From Methylotenera sp. (lineage in GTDB: Bacteria; Pseudomonadota; Gammaproteobacteria; Burkholderiales; Methylophilaceae), in NCBI GenBank assembly GCA_013141495.1, contig JABFQV010000008.1, positions 186,001 through 250,000 of the forward strand: a DNA stretch of 64,000 bases, read 5' to 3'. Of the stretch, positions 48,959 to 59,162 are shown in pieces (within the stretch, counting starts at the first letter, position 1; each line of letters begins with the position of its first letter). A program made the position numbers and the translations under genes. The notes under the pieces are model-generated. The model did no database searches, was not told the origin of the DNA, and saw only the letters and a program-made list of their open reading frames with translations.

Positions 48959-50476
48959 TTAAGGGCCTCTACTTATATCGTTAACCAAGAAATGGCGCTC
49001 ACTTTCATCAAGCGGCTCAATAAAGGTTAATTGTTGTTCTAATACGTCGATGGTAGCTTCTGAAGCGTCATGCCCTTTTTTAAGTCGGTCTGAGATGCGT
49101 AAGCGTAATTGCTCTAGTGAGGCTTGTGGTGCCAAGATGTGGAATTTAGTCCCCGTTTTAGTCGCCAGCGCATGGAAGTCGGCGCGTTCTGCGTGCTTAA
49201 GAAATGCTGCATCAACAATTACTGACCAACCGGCGTTAAGGAGTCCTTCCGTTAAGTCATACAATCGGCGATAGGTGAGCTGGTGCGCTTCTTGCACATA
49301 GATTCCACCACCCAGCGGTGAATTGCTCTTTGCTGTAGCGGTGAGTCCAAATAGGCGTTTGCGTTCAACATCTGAGCGCAGGTGTATTGTGCAAGCGCCG
49401 TTGTCGTTCAGTAGCAGATTTGCAGCAGCGGTGGTCTTTCCGCAACCCGCAAGCCCATGCGTAATGATGAGTTTCGGTTTAGGGAGCAATATAATCTGCT
49501 CGGCAAGGGTAATATATCCCTGCACATCACTGGTGTCATCATGCTTTTGTCCAGCGCGTATTGCCGCCACCTTAGCGCGCACTAACGCACGATACACCGC
49601 GTAAAATCTAAGTACTGGCATTGCATCAAAGTCACCGCTACGACCTAGCCATTCGTTTAAAAACCAGCCAGCTAGCGCGGGCTGGCGGTGATCTAACAGG
49701 TCGATATAGGTGAAAGCGATATCGCTGACCACGTCTATCCAGCGGAAATCTTCGTTGAACTCGATGCAGTCAAATAACCTCACCTGCCCATCAATCAGTA
49801 CGATATTGCCTAGGTGTAAGTCGCCATGGCACTCACGTACTTGTCCTTTAGCTTTGCGGACTGAGAAGTTTGGAGTGAGACGCTCAAACTCAGCGCGCGT
49901 CCAAGAATGAAGAGCGTTCAGCTTCGTGAGGCATTCATTATCTGATACTAAAGCGTACAGTTCATTGAAGTTTTCTAGCGCTGGCTCAATGACTTTATCC
50001 GGTGATCCGTAGCGTGTAATAACAGTGGCTTTGGCCGCATCGCAGTGAAAATTAACAATGGCTTCTGCCAAATCGGAAACATGCCTGGGTTGTAGTTCAC
50101 CACGGGCGCAAACATGGTCAAGTCGGCCAGCTTCGTCAAAGCGTCGCATTTTGACTGCGAACTCGAGTGGAGTACCTTCACCTTTAACTTTCGGATTTTC
50201 TGGCGTACCCGTGATGGCGACGACTTCAAGGTAAATATCTGGGGCGTAGCGCTGGTTTAAGCGTAGCTCAGCCTCGCAACAGGCGAGGCGCTTTTCTAAA
50301 GTGCCATAGTCAAGAAAAGGCAGTGTGACTGGCTTCTTGATCTTATAGACAAATTCACCCGCGATGAGTAGCCAAGAGATGTGGGTAGTTACCAGTTGGA
50401 TGTGCTGTGCCGGATGTGGATAGCGCTTTGGCTCAAGCAAGGCTTTAATTAACGGTGGTAACAACTCGTTGTACAT
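48959..50476 (-). CDS. bifunctional phosphotransferase-like/P-loop ATP-binding protein
   Basis: About 505 residues. The N-terminal half is kinase-like (aminoglycoside phosphotransferase fold) with the catalytic loop ECHGDLHLGNIVLIDG and the metal motif RLFDCIEFNEDFRWIDVVSD. The C-terminal half is a P-loop domain with THGLAGCGKTTAAANLL. The fusion is widespread and of unknown physiological substrate; resistance is not implied. The frame opens at 50506, but ATG 50476 (MYNELLPPL) has AGGT upstream and is preferred. Confidence 0.82.
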   Translation of the reverse strand: MYNELLPPLIKALLEPKRYPHPAQHIQLVTTHISWLLIAGEFVYKIKKPVTLPFLDYGTLEKRLACCEAELRLNQRYAPDIYLEVVAITGTPENPKVKGEGTPLEFAVKMRRFDEAGRLDHVCARGELQPRHVSDLAEAIVNFHCDAAKATVITRYGSPDKVIEPALENFNELYALVSDNECLTKLNALHSWTRAEFERLTPNFSVRKAKGQVRECHGDLHLGNIVLIDGQVRLFDCIEFNEDFRWIDVVSDIAFTYIDLLDHRQPALAGWFLNEWLGRSGDFDAMPVLRFYAVYRALVRAKVAAIRAGQKHDDTSDVQGYITLAEQIILLPKPKLIITHGLAGCGKTTAAANLLLNDNGACTIHLRSDVERKRLFGLTATAKSNSPLGGGIYVQEAHQLTYRRLYDLTEGLLNAGWSVIVDAAFLKHAERADFHALATKTGTKFHILAPQASLEQLRLRISDRLKKGHDASEATIDVLEQQLTFIEPLDESERHFLVNDISRGP

Positions 50477-50627
50477 AAGTTTACCTAGTGGCCAGCCAAA
50501 TGGCACGTTGAATTAAGTGGCGGCAATCTGGATAGGTGGCGGATTGAAAAGCTTGTTGCGTTTGCGCCACTTCGCAAAAATCAATATCAAATAGGTGACA
50601 GGTTATATTTTCTCATCATCACTTAAG

Positions 50628-50960
50628 CTAAAGATTCGGGTACTGCTCCAAGTTTTTATTTTCTTTAGGTAGTTCATAAGGGTCTGCAACATAAGCAGGC
50701 CCTTTCATGATGATAACCACAATACAGCCAATAGCGATGGCACCTACAAAAAACCAGATACTAAATAGTAATCCCAAGCATTGATAAATGATCTTCAACT
50801 GTTCAGGGTTTAGTGTGACGCTGCTTAAATAGAGTTTGAGCATAACAGTGCATGGAATTGCACTACCAATGCTGAATATCCATGGTGTCTTTTTTAGTAA
50901 AACCCACTCAAGCCCTGAGGGTGTTTTAGTAAAGCCTGGTAGTTTGTTAAAGTAATTCAT
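50628..50960 (-). CDS. small two-helix membrane protein, conserved hypothetical
   Basis: About 110 residues with two membrane helices (about 28-48 and 62-88) and a polar C-terminus (KGPAYVADPYELPKENK). The ATG at 50960 is preferred; a TTG two codons upstream is also in frame. It lies downstream of bamD by 34 bases and may be co-transcribed with it. No function was recognised. Confidence 0.62.
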   Translation of the reverse strand: MNYFNKLPGFTKTPSGLEWVLLKKTPWIFSIGSAIPCTVMLKLYLSSVTLNPEQLKIIYQCLGLLFSIWFFVGAIAIGCIVVIIMKGPAYVADPYELPKENKNLEQYPNL

Positions 50961-50994
50961 TGTCAAACTTTGAATTAGATTTTATATCATTAGT

Positions 50995-51798
50995 TCAATA
51001 TAAGCTTTCCCAGAACTTCCACCATACGCGTTCGTCGGTGGGTACGCCTTTGCCTAACATGGCGCTGTCGGGATAGTTAGTTTTAAGAATACGCATGGTG
51101 TCGTTTTTGAGGTCGTCCATGCCGATTAAATCATAAGCGCTAATCATAATGACTAAGGCTTCTTCAACACTTGGTGATTGTGGGTAGTATTCCAGCACAT
51201 ATTTAGTGCGGTTAATGGCGGCCACGTAAGCTTGACGCTTCATGTAATAACGGGCTACATGTAGTTCATGCTCTGCAAGGCTGTTGGCTAAATACACCAT
51301 GCGTTGCGTGGCATCTTTGACGTAGCGACTTTTTGGATATTTAGTAACCAACTCTTTGAAGGCGGCAAAAGAATCACGCAATGAACGTGGATCACGGTCA
51401 CTGATTTGTTGGGCGGAGAGTTTTTCAATGACACCACGTTCATTGAATACAGACAGGCCTTTTAAGTAATAAGCATAATCTACGTTGGCGTGATTAGGGT
51501 GTAATTTAATAAAACGATCTGCAGCGGCTACTGCTAACACCGGGTCTTGCTTCTTGTAGTGTGCATAGGCAGTTTCAAGCTGTGCTTGAGTTGCAAAGCG
51601 CCCATGTGGATAGCGTGATTCTAACTTTTGAAAATAGACGATGGCCTTATCGTAGTCTTTATCAACCATTTTTGCAGCGCCTTCTTGGTAGATACGTTCT
51701 GCCGTCCAGCCTTTGGTGTCGTCAATTTCGGTAGGATTACCAAAAATAGCGCAACCATTGAGTAACAAGGCAAATGCCAAAATTAAGATATACTTCAT
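50995..51798 (-). CDS. bamD: outer membrane protein assembly factor BamD
   Basis: 267 residues. The lipoprotein signal ends LLLNGC (Cys about 16). Five TPR-like helical pairs follow (ERIYQEGAAKMVDKDYDKAIVYF, GRFATQAQLETAYAHYKKQDPVLA), and the RMVYLANSLAEHELHVARYYMKR region is typical. BamD is the essential lipoprotein of the BAM complex. It diverges from rluD with only 39 bases between starts, the conserved arrangement. Confidence 0.94.
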   Translation of the reverse strand: MKYILILAFALLLNGCAIFGNPTEIDDTKGWTAERIYQEGAAKMVDKDYDKAIVYFQKLESRYPHGRFATQAQLETAYAHYKKQDPVLAVAAADRFIKLHPNHANVDYAYYLKGLSVFNERGVIEKLSAQQISDRDPRSLRDSFAAFKELVTKYPKSRYVKDATQRMVYLANSLAEHELHVARYYMKRQAYVAAINRTKYVLEYYPQSPSVEEALVIMISAYDLIGMDDLKNDTMRILKTNYPDSAMLGKGVPTDERVWWKFWESLY

Positions 51799-51837
51799 GC
51801 CAAAACCACCTTTAAGAATTATCTACGATTATAACCG

Positions 51838-52935
51838 ATGACAGACACTACTCAACACTCTCTTACTATCCCTCACGATTTAGGTGGTTTACGCCTTGAT
51901 GTGGCTTTGCAGCGCCTACTGCCAGAGCACTCACGCTCACGTTTGCAAGCTTGGATCAAAGCGGGTCTAGTCACAGTCGATAGCCAAGCCAGCACTGCTA
52001 AAACCAAGGTTTGGGGCGGAGAAAATGTGATTGTTCATGAGCAGGCAAAGCCAGAGCTTAATGCGTTTGTAGCAGAAGATATACCGCTAGACGTGGTTTA
52101 TGAAGATGAGCATATTCTGGTGATTAACAAACCGGCTGGCATGGTAGTGCATCCCGCTGCTGGTAACTGGAAAGGTACTTTGCTTAATGCTTTGTTATTT
52201 CATGCGCCACAGCTGCATGATGTACCGCGTGCGGGCATTGTGCATCGGCTGGATAAAGAAACCAGTGGTTTGTTAGTGGTGGCTAAAACCTTGAGTGCAC
52301 AAACTAATTTAGTGCGGCAATTACAAGCGCGTACCGTAAAGCGTGAGTACCGCGCCATTGTGTGGGGGCAATTATGGCGTAACGGGTCGATCGATCAACC
52401 CATTGGGCGCGACCCAAGATCGCGCACTAAAATGGCGATTAACCGCATGGGTAAGCCCGCAGTGACGCGCTACGAGATATTAGAGCGTTTTTCTGTGCAA
52501 ACTTATTTGCGTTGCAATTTAGAAACTGGGCGTACGCATCAAATTCGCGTGCATATGCAGTATTTAAAAGCGCCATTGGTGGGTGATCCGGTATATGGCT
52601 TTCGTGGCATTGTGCCTATTCGCGCCATGACGCAAACTTTACGTGATGCTGTAAGCAATTTTAAACGACAAGCGTTGCATGCAATTAAATTAGGTTTGGT
52701 GCATCCTGAAACTAATGAATTTATGGAATGGCAAATTGAGCTAGCTGACGACATGAAAGCCTTGCTGGAAGCCATGCGCCATGAAGACCCGCGTGATGAA
52801 GAGGATGATTTTGAGTTGAGCTTTGGCGGGTTGCAAACTGAACCGTATCTTGCGGATGAAGATTACGAAGATGACGATGAAGATGGAGAGTTTTACGACG
52901 ACGAAGATGATTTGGATTTAGAAGAGGACGCTTAA
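51838..52935 (+). CDS. rluD: 23S rRNA pseudouridine(1911/1915/1917) synthase RluD
   Basis: 365 residues, about 40 longer than E. coli RluD. An N-terminal S4 domain (GGLRLDVALQRLLPEHSRSRLQAWI) precedes the RluA-type catalytic domain with the active-site Asp in GIVHRLDKETSGLLVVAKT. The last 50 residues are an extreme acidic tail (clusters of D and E from about residue 318). RluD modifies helix 69 of 23S rRNA. pgeF follows after 3 bases. Confidence 0.95.
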   Translation: MTDTTQHSLTIPHDLGGLRLDVALQRLLPEHSRSRLQAWIKAGLVTVDSQASTAKTKVWGGENVIVHEQAKPELNAFVAEDIPLDVVYEDEHILVINKPAGMVVHPAAGNWKGTLLNALLFHAPQLHDVPRAGIVHRLDKETSGLLVVAKTLSAQTNLVRQLQARTVKREYRAIVWGQLWRNGSIDQPIGRDPRSRTKMAINRMGKPAVTRYEILERFSVQTYLRCNLETGRTHQIRVHMQYLKAPLVGDPVYGFRGIVPIRAMTQTLRDAVSNFKRQALHAIKLGLVHPETNEFMEWQIELADDMKALLEAMRHEDPRDEEDDFELSFGGLQTEPYLADEDYEDDDEDGEFYDDEDDLDLEEDA

Positions 52936-52938
52936 ATT

Positions 52939-53748
52939 ATGATAAATGCGACTAATGTGACTAATGTACAACCGCTTGATTTTATAAGCCCGAACTGGCC
53001 TGCACCTGCGAATGTAAAAGCATTACAAACTACTCGAACAGGCGGCGTTAGCCATGCATCTTTCGCTAGTTTGAACTTAGGCGCACATGTGGGTGATGAT
53101 GCGATTGCGGTCGCAAAAAATCGTCAGTTGCTTAGCCATTATTTGCCAAGTGAGCCGGTGTGGGTTAATCAAGTGCATGGTGTAGAAGTGATTGATGCCG
53201 CTACCAGTAGCTGCCTGCAAAATGCAGATGCGTCTTTCGCTACTAAAGCCAATGTCGTTTGTGTGACCATGACAGCAGATTGTTTACCGCTATTACTCTG
53301 TGATAAAAGTGGCACGGTAGTGGCCGCAGTTCATGCTGGCTGGCGCGGTCTGTGCGATGGCGTAATCGAAGCCGCCATACACAAAATGCAGGTGCCGCCG
53401 GCTGAGATTCTAGTTTGGCTAGGCCCTGCAATCGGACCGAATGCATTTGAAGTGGGTGATGATGTGCGCGAGCAATTTATAGAAAAAGACAGCCAAGCCA
53501 CATTAGCATTTAAAGCGTTTGATAATAAAGCAGATGGCAAGTGGCTGTGCAATATGTATTTACTTGCCAAGCAGCGTTTAAATAAGCTCGGAGTGACGCA
53601 AATTTACGGAGCGAGTGACCACATATCTGATGATAAAAATCGCAGTGAAAATTTCTGCACTTATACTGATGAGGTTCGCTTCTTCTCGTTCAGGCGCGAC
53701 GATATCACAGGGCGTATGGCGAGTTTGATTTGGCTGGAATCAAATTGA
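52939..53748 (+). CDS. pgeF: peptidoglycan editing factor PgeF (YfiH, multicopper-fold)
   Basis: 269 residues. Conserved sequences are TTRTGGVS, NQVHGVEV, TADCLPLLLCD and AVHAGWRGL, which carry the metal-binding His and Cys of the YfiH fold. PgeF keeps L-Ala in position 1 of the stem peptide by removing misplaced amino acids, and related proteins have purine nucleoside activity. The rluD-pgeF pairing is conserved. Confidence 0.93.
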   Translation: MINATNVTNVQPLDFISPNWPAPANVKALQTTRTGGVSHASFASLNLGAHVGDDAIAVAKNRQLLSHYLPSEPVWVNQVHGVEVIDAATSSCLQNADASFATKANVVCVTMTADCLPLLLCDKSGTVVAAVHAGWRGLCDGVIEAAIHKMQVPPAEILVWLGPAIGPNAFEVGDDVREQFIEKDSQATLAFKAFDNKADGKWLCNMYLLAKQRLNKLGVTQIYGASDHISDDKNRSENFCTYTDEVRFFSFRRDDITGRMASLIWLESN

Positions 53749-53827
53749 TGAGATAATGAAGGCGCTGTTGAGTCGTTAACGATTGGGGCTTCGCGCCTAT
53801 AGTTAGGTTTGATATAAAGTAAAAATA

Positions 53828-54220
53828 TCAGCGCCTTTTAACCAGTATTTTATCTACCCATCCCTCTCCATCTGGTGCCGTAACAAGATACAGACCGTTT
53901 TGTTCTTCCCCCATATAAATGAGTTCGTCACTTTTTGAAATTTGCGCTAATTTAGCTGATTTCTTATTAGCCTCTTTGAGTACCTTAACGTTTGCTACCT
54001 TGGCAACCAATATATCGCCAGATTTAATTTCACTAGATAGGCTAGCTTGATCTACAGCAGGCTTGGTTGGAGCAGCTTCTTTGCTTAACACATTGACTTC
54101 TCTGGTGGTTCTTGTGACCTCGCCTAAGGTGCCACGCAATTCTCGCAAGTCTTCAAACAGCGCTGCATTAGCCAAACCTGTGTAGATTGTAAAAATAGAG
54201 AGTAGAAATATTCTTTTCAT
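53828..54220 (-). CDS. exported SH3b-domain protein
   Basis: 130 residues. A signal peptide ends LANAA (about 20), followed by a helical linker (LRELRGTLGEVTRTTREV) and a bacterial SH3 domain (about 70-130; NVKVLKEANKKSAKLAQISK, GEGWVDKILVKRR). Such proteins usually bind cell wall or other periplasmic partners. No enzymatic domain is present, and the function is unknown. It converges with pgeF. Confidence 0.72.
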   Translation of the reverse strand: MKRIFLLSIFTIYTGLANAALFEDLRELRGTLGEVTRTTREVNVLSKEAAPTKPAVDQASLSSEIKSGDILVAKVANVKVLKEANKKSAKLAQISKSDELIYMGEEQNGLYLVTAPDGEGWVDKILVKRR

Positions 54221-54486
54221 TTTTAATTCACTTAAATTGTATGTCCGTTAGTAAAATTCCCTTGAAATCAGAGAGATGGATAACACTAGGTTACGAAAAA
54301 ACTAGCATAACATTTTTTTACAGCGCACCCAATCGGGTGGCGTAGCTTTAACTTGATTCTAATGTAAAGAATTGTAAATTGTGTTTGGGTTACATGTTTT
54401 AGATAACAAGCACCCTATGCGCTATACCTCGCGTCCTTATGGATTATCTGGGATAATGGCGGCATTCCTCAATTGTTGAAACCCCA

Positions 54487-55368
54487 ATGTTAATGCCTGA
54501 TTTTTCCGTTTTAGTTTGGATTATTTTATCCAGCCTCTTTGGTGGAGCACTTAGTGTTTCATTAGCGGGATTGTTTGCATTAAACCTGCGTACAGCGTGG
54601 GTTCCCATGTTGGTCAGTTATGCCATTGGCGCAATGTTGGGGGCGGTGTTTCTGGAAATTTTGCCGCATGCATTTAAAGAAGCGAGTAGCGTAGAAAGTA
54701 TCTCTGCGACTTTGCTATTGGGTTTGTTACTGTTCTTTGTGTTGGAAAAACTGGTGATTTGGCGACATTGTCATGGTGACCATTGTGAAGTCCACGCGAT
54801 TCATAATGAACAAAACTGCCCTGAAACGCATGGTCAACAAGGGGCCGCCACAAAGTACAAAGTAGTGACTACGCACGCACCTTCTATTGTGCACAGTCAT
54901 GCACATAGCCATCATGATAGCGGTCGTAGCGGCATGATGATTATGATAGGCGATACCTTTCATAACTTTGTGGATGGTATTTTAATTGCCGCTGCATTTT
55001 TGGTCGATGTGAAGCTTGGCATGGTGACCGCCTTAGCGATCATTTCACACGAAATTCCACAAGAAGTCGGCGACTTTTTAATTCTACTGCATTCAGGATA
55101 TACCAAGAAACAAGCGTTTATTTTTAACCTGGTTTCAAGCTTGGCAACCTTGGTCGGTGGGCTAATCGCTTACTTTGCATTGCAATATGTGATGAGTTGG
55201 ATCCCGTATATTTTAGGCTTGGCTGCGGCAAGTATGCTCTATGTGGCAGTGGCAGACTTAATCCCCGGCTTACATAAGCGTACTGAATTAAAGGCAACAC
55301 TGAGTCAGGTATTACTCATTAGCTTGGGTGTGAGCAGTATCTGGGTAATACATCATCTAATCGAGTAA
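54487..55368 (+). CDS. ZIP family divalent metal transporter
   Basis: 293 residues with about eight membrane helices. The conserved helix IV and V metal-site motifs are HNFVDGILIAAAF and HEIPQEVGDFLILLHSGY. A histidine-rich cytoplasmic loop lies between helices III and IV (HSHAHSHHDSG). ZIP proteins import zinc or iron into the cytoplasm. The extended spacer upstream (54221-54486) contains no visible gene; I recognised no Zur or Fur box. Confidence 0.9.
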   Translation: MLMPDFSVLVWIILSSLFGGALSVSLAGLFALNLRTAWVPMLVSYAIGAMLGAVFLEILPHAFKEASSVESISATLLLGLLLFFVLEKLVIWRHCHGDHCEVHAIHNEQNCPETHGQQGAATKYKVVTTHAPSIVHSHAHSHHDSGRSGMMIMIGDTFHNFVDGILIAAAFLVDVKLGMVTALAIISHEIPQEVGDFLILLHSGYTKKQAFIFNLVSSLATLVGGLIAYFALQYVMSWIPYILGLAAASMLYVAVADLIPGLHKRTELKATLSQVLLISLGVSSIWVIHHLIE

Positions 55369-55471
55369 GTGAACTCGTTTATCTGCGTTCATCGGTTGTT
55401 ATGATTAAGGCTTATTGGCAACTACCCGTATTTAATGACGGAAAATTATTTTTTAAGGTTTTATAGCATTT

Positions 55472-56821
55472 ATGACTACTACAGCTAAAAGTACTGCACC
55501 AAAAGTTGGTTTCGTTTCTCTGGGTTGCCCTAAAGCAGGTTCAGATGCTGAGCGCATCCTCACTCAGTTACGCGCCGAAGGCTATGAGATTTCAGCTAGT
55601 TATGAAGATGCCGATTTAGTGGTGGTAAACACCTGCGGCTTTATTGATAGTGCAGTAGAAGAGTCGCTTGATGCGATTGGTGAAGCCATCAATAAAAACG
55701 GCAAAGTGATTGTGACTGGCTGTTTGGGGGCAAAAAAAGGTGTGGTAGAAGCTGCACACCCAAGTGTATTAGCCGTGACAGGCCCGCATGCCTTAGAAGA
55801 GGTAATGACCGCTGTGCACGCCAATTTACCTAAACTGCATGAACCCTTTATTGATTTGGTGCCACCACAGGGCATTAGGCTAACGCCCAGCCATTACGCG
55901 TACTTAAAAATTTCAGAAGGCTGTAACCACCGTTGTAGTTTTTGCATTATTCCAAGTATGCGCGGAGATTTAGTCAGCCGCCCGATTGGCGAAGTGTTAA
56001 ATGAAGCTGAAAATCTGGTTAATGCAGGTGTGTCTGAAATTTTAGTCATCTCTCAAGATACCTCTGCTTATGGGGTTGACGTAAAATACCGCAGCGGATT
56101 TTGGAATGGTCGCCCGGTTAAAACGCGCATGACCGAACTAAGTCAAAGTTTGAGTGAGTTAGGTGTGTGGGTGCGTCTGCATTATGTGTATCCATATCCG
56201 CATGTGGATGAAGTGATTCCATTGATGGCTGAGGGTTTGATTCTGCCGTATCTGGATGTGCCGTTTCAGCATGCCAGCCCACGTATTTTAAAAGCCATGA
56301 AGCGCCCGGCACATGCCGAAAACAATTTAGCACGCATTAAATCCTGGCGCGAAATTTGCCCGGATATTACCGTGCGTAGTACATTCATCGCAGGTTTTCC
56401 AGGTGAAACAGAAGATGACTTTAAAATGCTACTCGACTTTTTAGAAGAAGCACAGCTCGATAGAGTTGGCTGTTTTGCTTATTCAGCCGTAGATGGCGCA
56501 AAAGCCAATGAGTTGCCCAATCATGTACCAGAAGAAGTTAAACAAGAGCGTTTAAGCCGCTTTATGGAAGTGCAGGAGCGCATTAGTGCGGCAAAATTAC
56601 ACGGTAAAATTGGAAGCATACAGACGGTGTTGGTCGATGAGATTGTCACCGATGTTGAAGGTAATATCGAAGCGATAGGCCGCACTAAAGCCGATGCCCC
56701 TGAGATTGACGGTGTGGTCTATATGGAGGATGCGGAAGGTTTAAGCCCAGGTGACTTTGTAGAAGTTGAGATATATAGCGCTGACGGGCATGATCTACGC
56801 GGTGGGCCACCAAGAGGGTAA
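55472..56821 (+). CDS. rimO: ribosomal protein S12 methylthiotransferase RimO
   Basis: 449 residues. The N-terminal UPF0004 domain has cluster cysteines in [21 protein letters not shown] and TGCLGAKKG. The radical-SAM motif is [15 protein letters not shown], and the C-terminal part is a TRAM domain. RimO adds a methylthio group to Asp88 of S12. Its helper ycaO is at 25055-26785 in the same window. Confidence 0.96.
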   Translation: MTTTAKSTAPKVGFVSLGCPKAGSDAERILTQLRAEGYEISASYEDADLVVVNTCGFIDSAVEESLDAIGEAINKNGKVIVTGCLGAKKGVVEAAHPSVLAVTGPHALEEVMTAVHANLPKLHEPFIDLVPPQGIRLTPSHYAYLKISEGCNHRCSFCIIPSMRGDLVSRPIGEVLNEAENLVNAGVSEILVISQDTSAYGVDVKYRSGFWNGRPVKTRMTELSQSLSELGVWVRLHYVYPYPHVDEVIPLMAEGLILPYLDVPFQHASPRILKAMKRPAHAENNLARIKSWREICPDITVRSTFIAGFPGETEDDFKMLLDFLEEAQLDRVGCFAYSAVDGAKANELPNHVPEEVKQERLSRFMEVQERISAAKLHGKIGSIQTVLVDEIVTDVEGNIEAIGRTKADAPEIDGVVYMEDAEGLSPGDFVEVEIYSADGHDLRGGPPRG

Positions 56822-56891
56822 GTGCTGGAGATGCCACGTTCGTGTTTAGGCGATCCAGTATAGTTAGATTGATTTTAGGAATTGATACACC

Positions 56892-57710
56892 TTGAAAAAT
56901 AAAACGATAGCTATTCTGGAAAATCGGGCAGGGGAGCAGCTTGCTGATTTAGTGAGAAAGTATGGCGGTACGCCTTTTTCTGCACCGGCACTGGCGGAAA
57001 TCCCCGATATTGATCCCGTACTGATTGCGCAGTTGGTTAAAGACTGGCAGTCAAACATACCCGATGTTTTTATTTTTCAGACCGGTGTAGGCGTCAAAGC
57101 CTTGTTTGCAACGACTGATACCTTGGGTATGACTGAACAACTGTTGCAAACGCTGGCATCGTCTGTGGTTGCGGTGCGTGGCACCAAGCCCACGGCGGCA
57201 TTACGCTCACGCAAAGTGCGTATTGATTTAGTTGCCAGCGAACCTTACACAACAACTGAAGTGTTAATTACCCTCGATACACTTGTGCTCACCGGTAAAC
57301 ATGTGGTGGTGCAGCGTTATGGTGATACTAATTGGGAGCTACAACGTGCGCTTGAAGCAAGAGGCGCACATGTGACAGAAATTACAACCTATCGCTGGAG
57401 CCTGCCAGAAAATACTAAGCCGATGGTTGACCTGATGGACGCACTGGATGCAGATGCGATTGATGTGGTGTGTTTTACCAGCGCATCTCAAGTGAATAAC
57501 CTAGTTACTGTCGCTCAGCAACTAGGCCGTAAGGAGGCGCTACAAGCAGGCTTGAATAGAAGTCTTGTTGCCTCTATTGGCCCTGTATGCACAATGGCAC
57601 TCACCAAGGTTGGTGTTGGGGTAGATATTGAACCAAGCCCGCCTAAACTAGGCCCGTTTATTGATGCCATTAACAATAAGTTGTCGTCATCAGTTTCGGC
57701 CATTGAGTAG
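56892..57710 (+). CDS. hemD: uroporphyrinogen-III synthase (HemD-type)
   Basis: 272 residues from a TTG start. The two-domain alpha/beta HemD fold is suggested by TIAILENRAGEQLADLVRKYGGTPFSAPAL, FIFQTGVGVKALF, YRWSLPENTKP, DVVCFTSASQVNNL and ASIGPVCTMAL. It closes the tetrapyrrole ring with ring D inversion. It stands apart from other heme genes, so it may be a second, specialised copy. Sequence identity across HemD proteins is low. Confidence 0.82.
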   Translation: MKNKTIAILENRAGEQLADLVRKYGGTPFSAPALAEIPDIDPVLIAQLVKDWQSNIPDVFIFQTGVGVKALFATTDTLGMTEQLLQTLASSVVAVRGTKPTAALRSRKVRIDLVASEPYTTTEVLITLDTLVLTGKHVVVQRYGDTNWELQRALEARGAHVTEITTYRWSLPENTKPMVDLMDALDADAIDVVCFTSASQVNNLVTVAQQLGRKEALQAGLNRSLVASIGPVCTMALTKVGVGVDIEPSPPKLGPFIDAINNKLSSSVSAIE

Positions 57711-58143
57711 CGCAGCATTTAAAAAACCAATAGTACCGTATTTTGTGATGCCTTTCATTTAGCTTCCTTTTAGTAAGTTCGGACATTATTAACTGTCTAC
57801 TTAATCGGGGGAAGTTCAACCGGAGGCTGGAGACGGATGTTTAGGGCCCATAAAACACGCTGAAATTTGCAAGAAATCAAAGCATTATTATTGCATTCCT
57901 GGTAAATTCACACTGCCAATATTTAACTATTTCTTAATTTAATCAGGTAGCTGAGGGTTGTTCAGGGTGACTATTTAACCTTGAAGCTGTTGTTAAAAAT
58001 GAAAAGTAAATTCTTTATATTACCAATAATTATAACTAAATTCTATTTAATTATTTTTAGCTATTAATATAGTTTGGTAAAGTACATCCTTTAGTAAGAG
58101 GTAATCAGCGCTATTACGTGTTGGTTAAATAAAGGGATGTTTT
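57711..58143. other. AT-rich intergenic region upstream of the cysK pseudogene
   Basis: 433 bases without a credible gene. The right half is very AT-rich (runs of AATTATA and TTTTTAGC near 58020-58075) and resembles an upstream control region. I recognise no specific binding site. Confidence 0.4.
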
Positions 58144-59053
58144 ATGGCAAACTGGTTTGAAGGCAATGCTCAATCTATCGGTAATACCCTGCTAGTGAAA
58201 TTAAATCGTATCACCGATGGTGCAGCGGCTACGGTATTAGCCAAGATTGAGGGCGTAGCCCCGCTAATTCAGTTAAATGCCGCATTGGTGCTGCCATGAT
58301 ATGGGATGTAGAGCAGCGCGGTCTATTAGGCTCCGGTAAAGAAATCGTAGAGCCGACCAGCGGCAACACAGGCATTGCATTGGCTTTTGTGGCGGCCGCG
58401 CGCGGCATTCCTCTCACGCTCACCATGCCCGAAACCATGAGTATTGAGCACCGTAAACTATTGGTGGCATATGGTGCAAAGCTAGTGTTGACAGAAGGCG
58501 CTAAAGGCATGAGTGGCGCAATTGCCAAAGCTGAAGAAATCGCTGCATCAGATCCTGCCAAATATGTGCTATTGCAGCAATTTAAAAACCCTGCCAATCC
58601 CGCAATACATGAGAAAACCACAGGCCCTGAAATCTGGACCGCGACAGAAGGCAAGATTGATATTTTGGTAGCAGGTGTAGGCACTGGCGGCACCATCACT
58701 GGGGTGTCACGCTATATTAAAAACGCGCAGGCGACCCATTAAAACCTGGCCCGCATAAAATTCAAGGCATAGGTGCAGGTTTTGTACCCGATATTCTTGA
58801 TTTGTCTTTAGTCGATGATGTGGCTCAAGTGAGCAACGAAGAGGCCGAGCTCTATGCGAAACGATTAGCCAGAGAAGAAGGCATTCTTTCAGGCATTTCA
58901 TGTGGTGCAGCAGTGGTGGTGGCTGTACGCTACGCAAAGCGCCCAGAAAATGCAGGAAAAACCATCGTGGTGATTTTGCCAGATTCTGGTGAGCGTTATT
59001 TAAGCTCGATTCTGTTTGAAGGTTTGTTTGATGCACAGGGCATCGCTGTTTAG
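58144..59053 (+). pseudogene. cysK: degraded cysteine synthase gene (cysK)
   Basis: Three fragments of one O-acetylserine sulfhydrylase lie in different frames. Fragment 1 (from 58144, MANWFEGNAQSIGNT) runs to a TGA at 58297. A missing base near 58253 shifts the frame so the PLP-lysine region ([13 protein letters not shown]) is read only in frame +2. Fragment 2 ends at 58742 after [10 protein letters not shown]. About 22-25 residues are then missing and an extra A (near 58743) shifts the frame again before [13 protein letters not shown] to the end at 59053. Position 5 of the conserved IGNTP is also changed (IGNTL). Cysteine synthesis must rely on another enzyme. Confidence 0.9.
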
Positions 59054-59162
59054 TATGTATCACCCTTAACCACGTTTTGGGTTTAAGGTGCGTATAGACG
59101 CAATGTCGAGTTGGAGCGATGTTAGCTTTGCAAAAAAATAATTTAATCGAGATCAAATATCA

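Noticed and set aside
48959-50476. Aminoglycoside resistance gene
   Set aside because: Only the phosphotransferase fold is shared; the fused P-loop domain identifies a widespread family of unknown substrate.
58296-58742. Stand-alone 148-residue cysteine synthase protein
   Set aside because: It lacks the N-terminal and C-terminal parts of the fold, which are present next to it in other frames; it is the middle of the cysK pseudogene.
59110-59145. Possible sigma-54 promoter before the activator gene (TTGGAGCGATGTTAGC)
   Set aside because: The GG/GC spacing is right, but the flanking consensus positions (CAC, TTG) do not match; likely chance.
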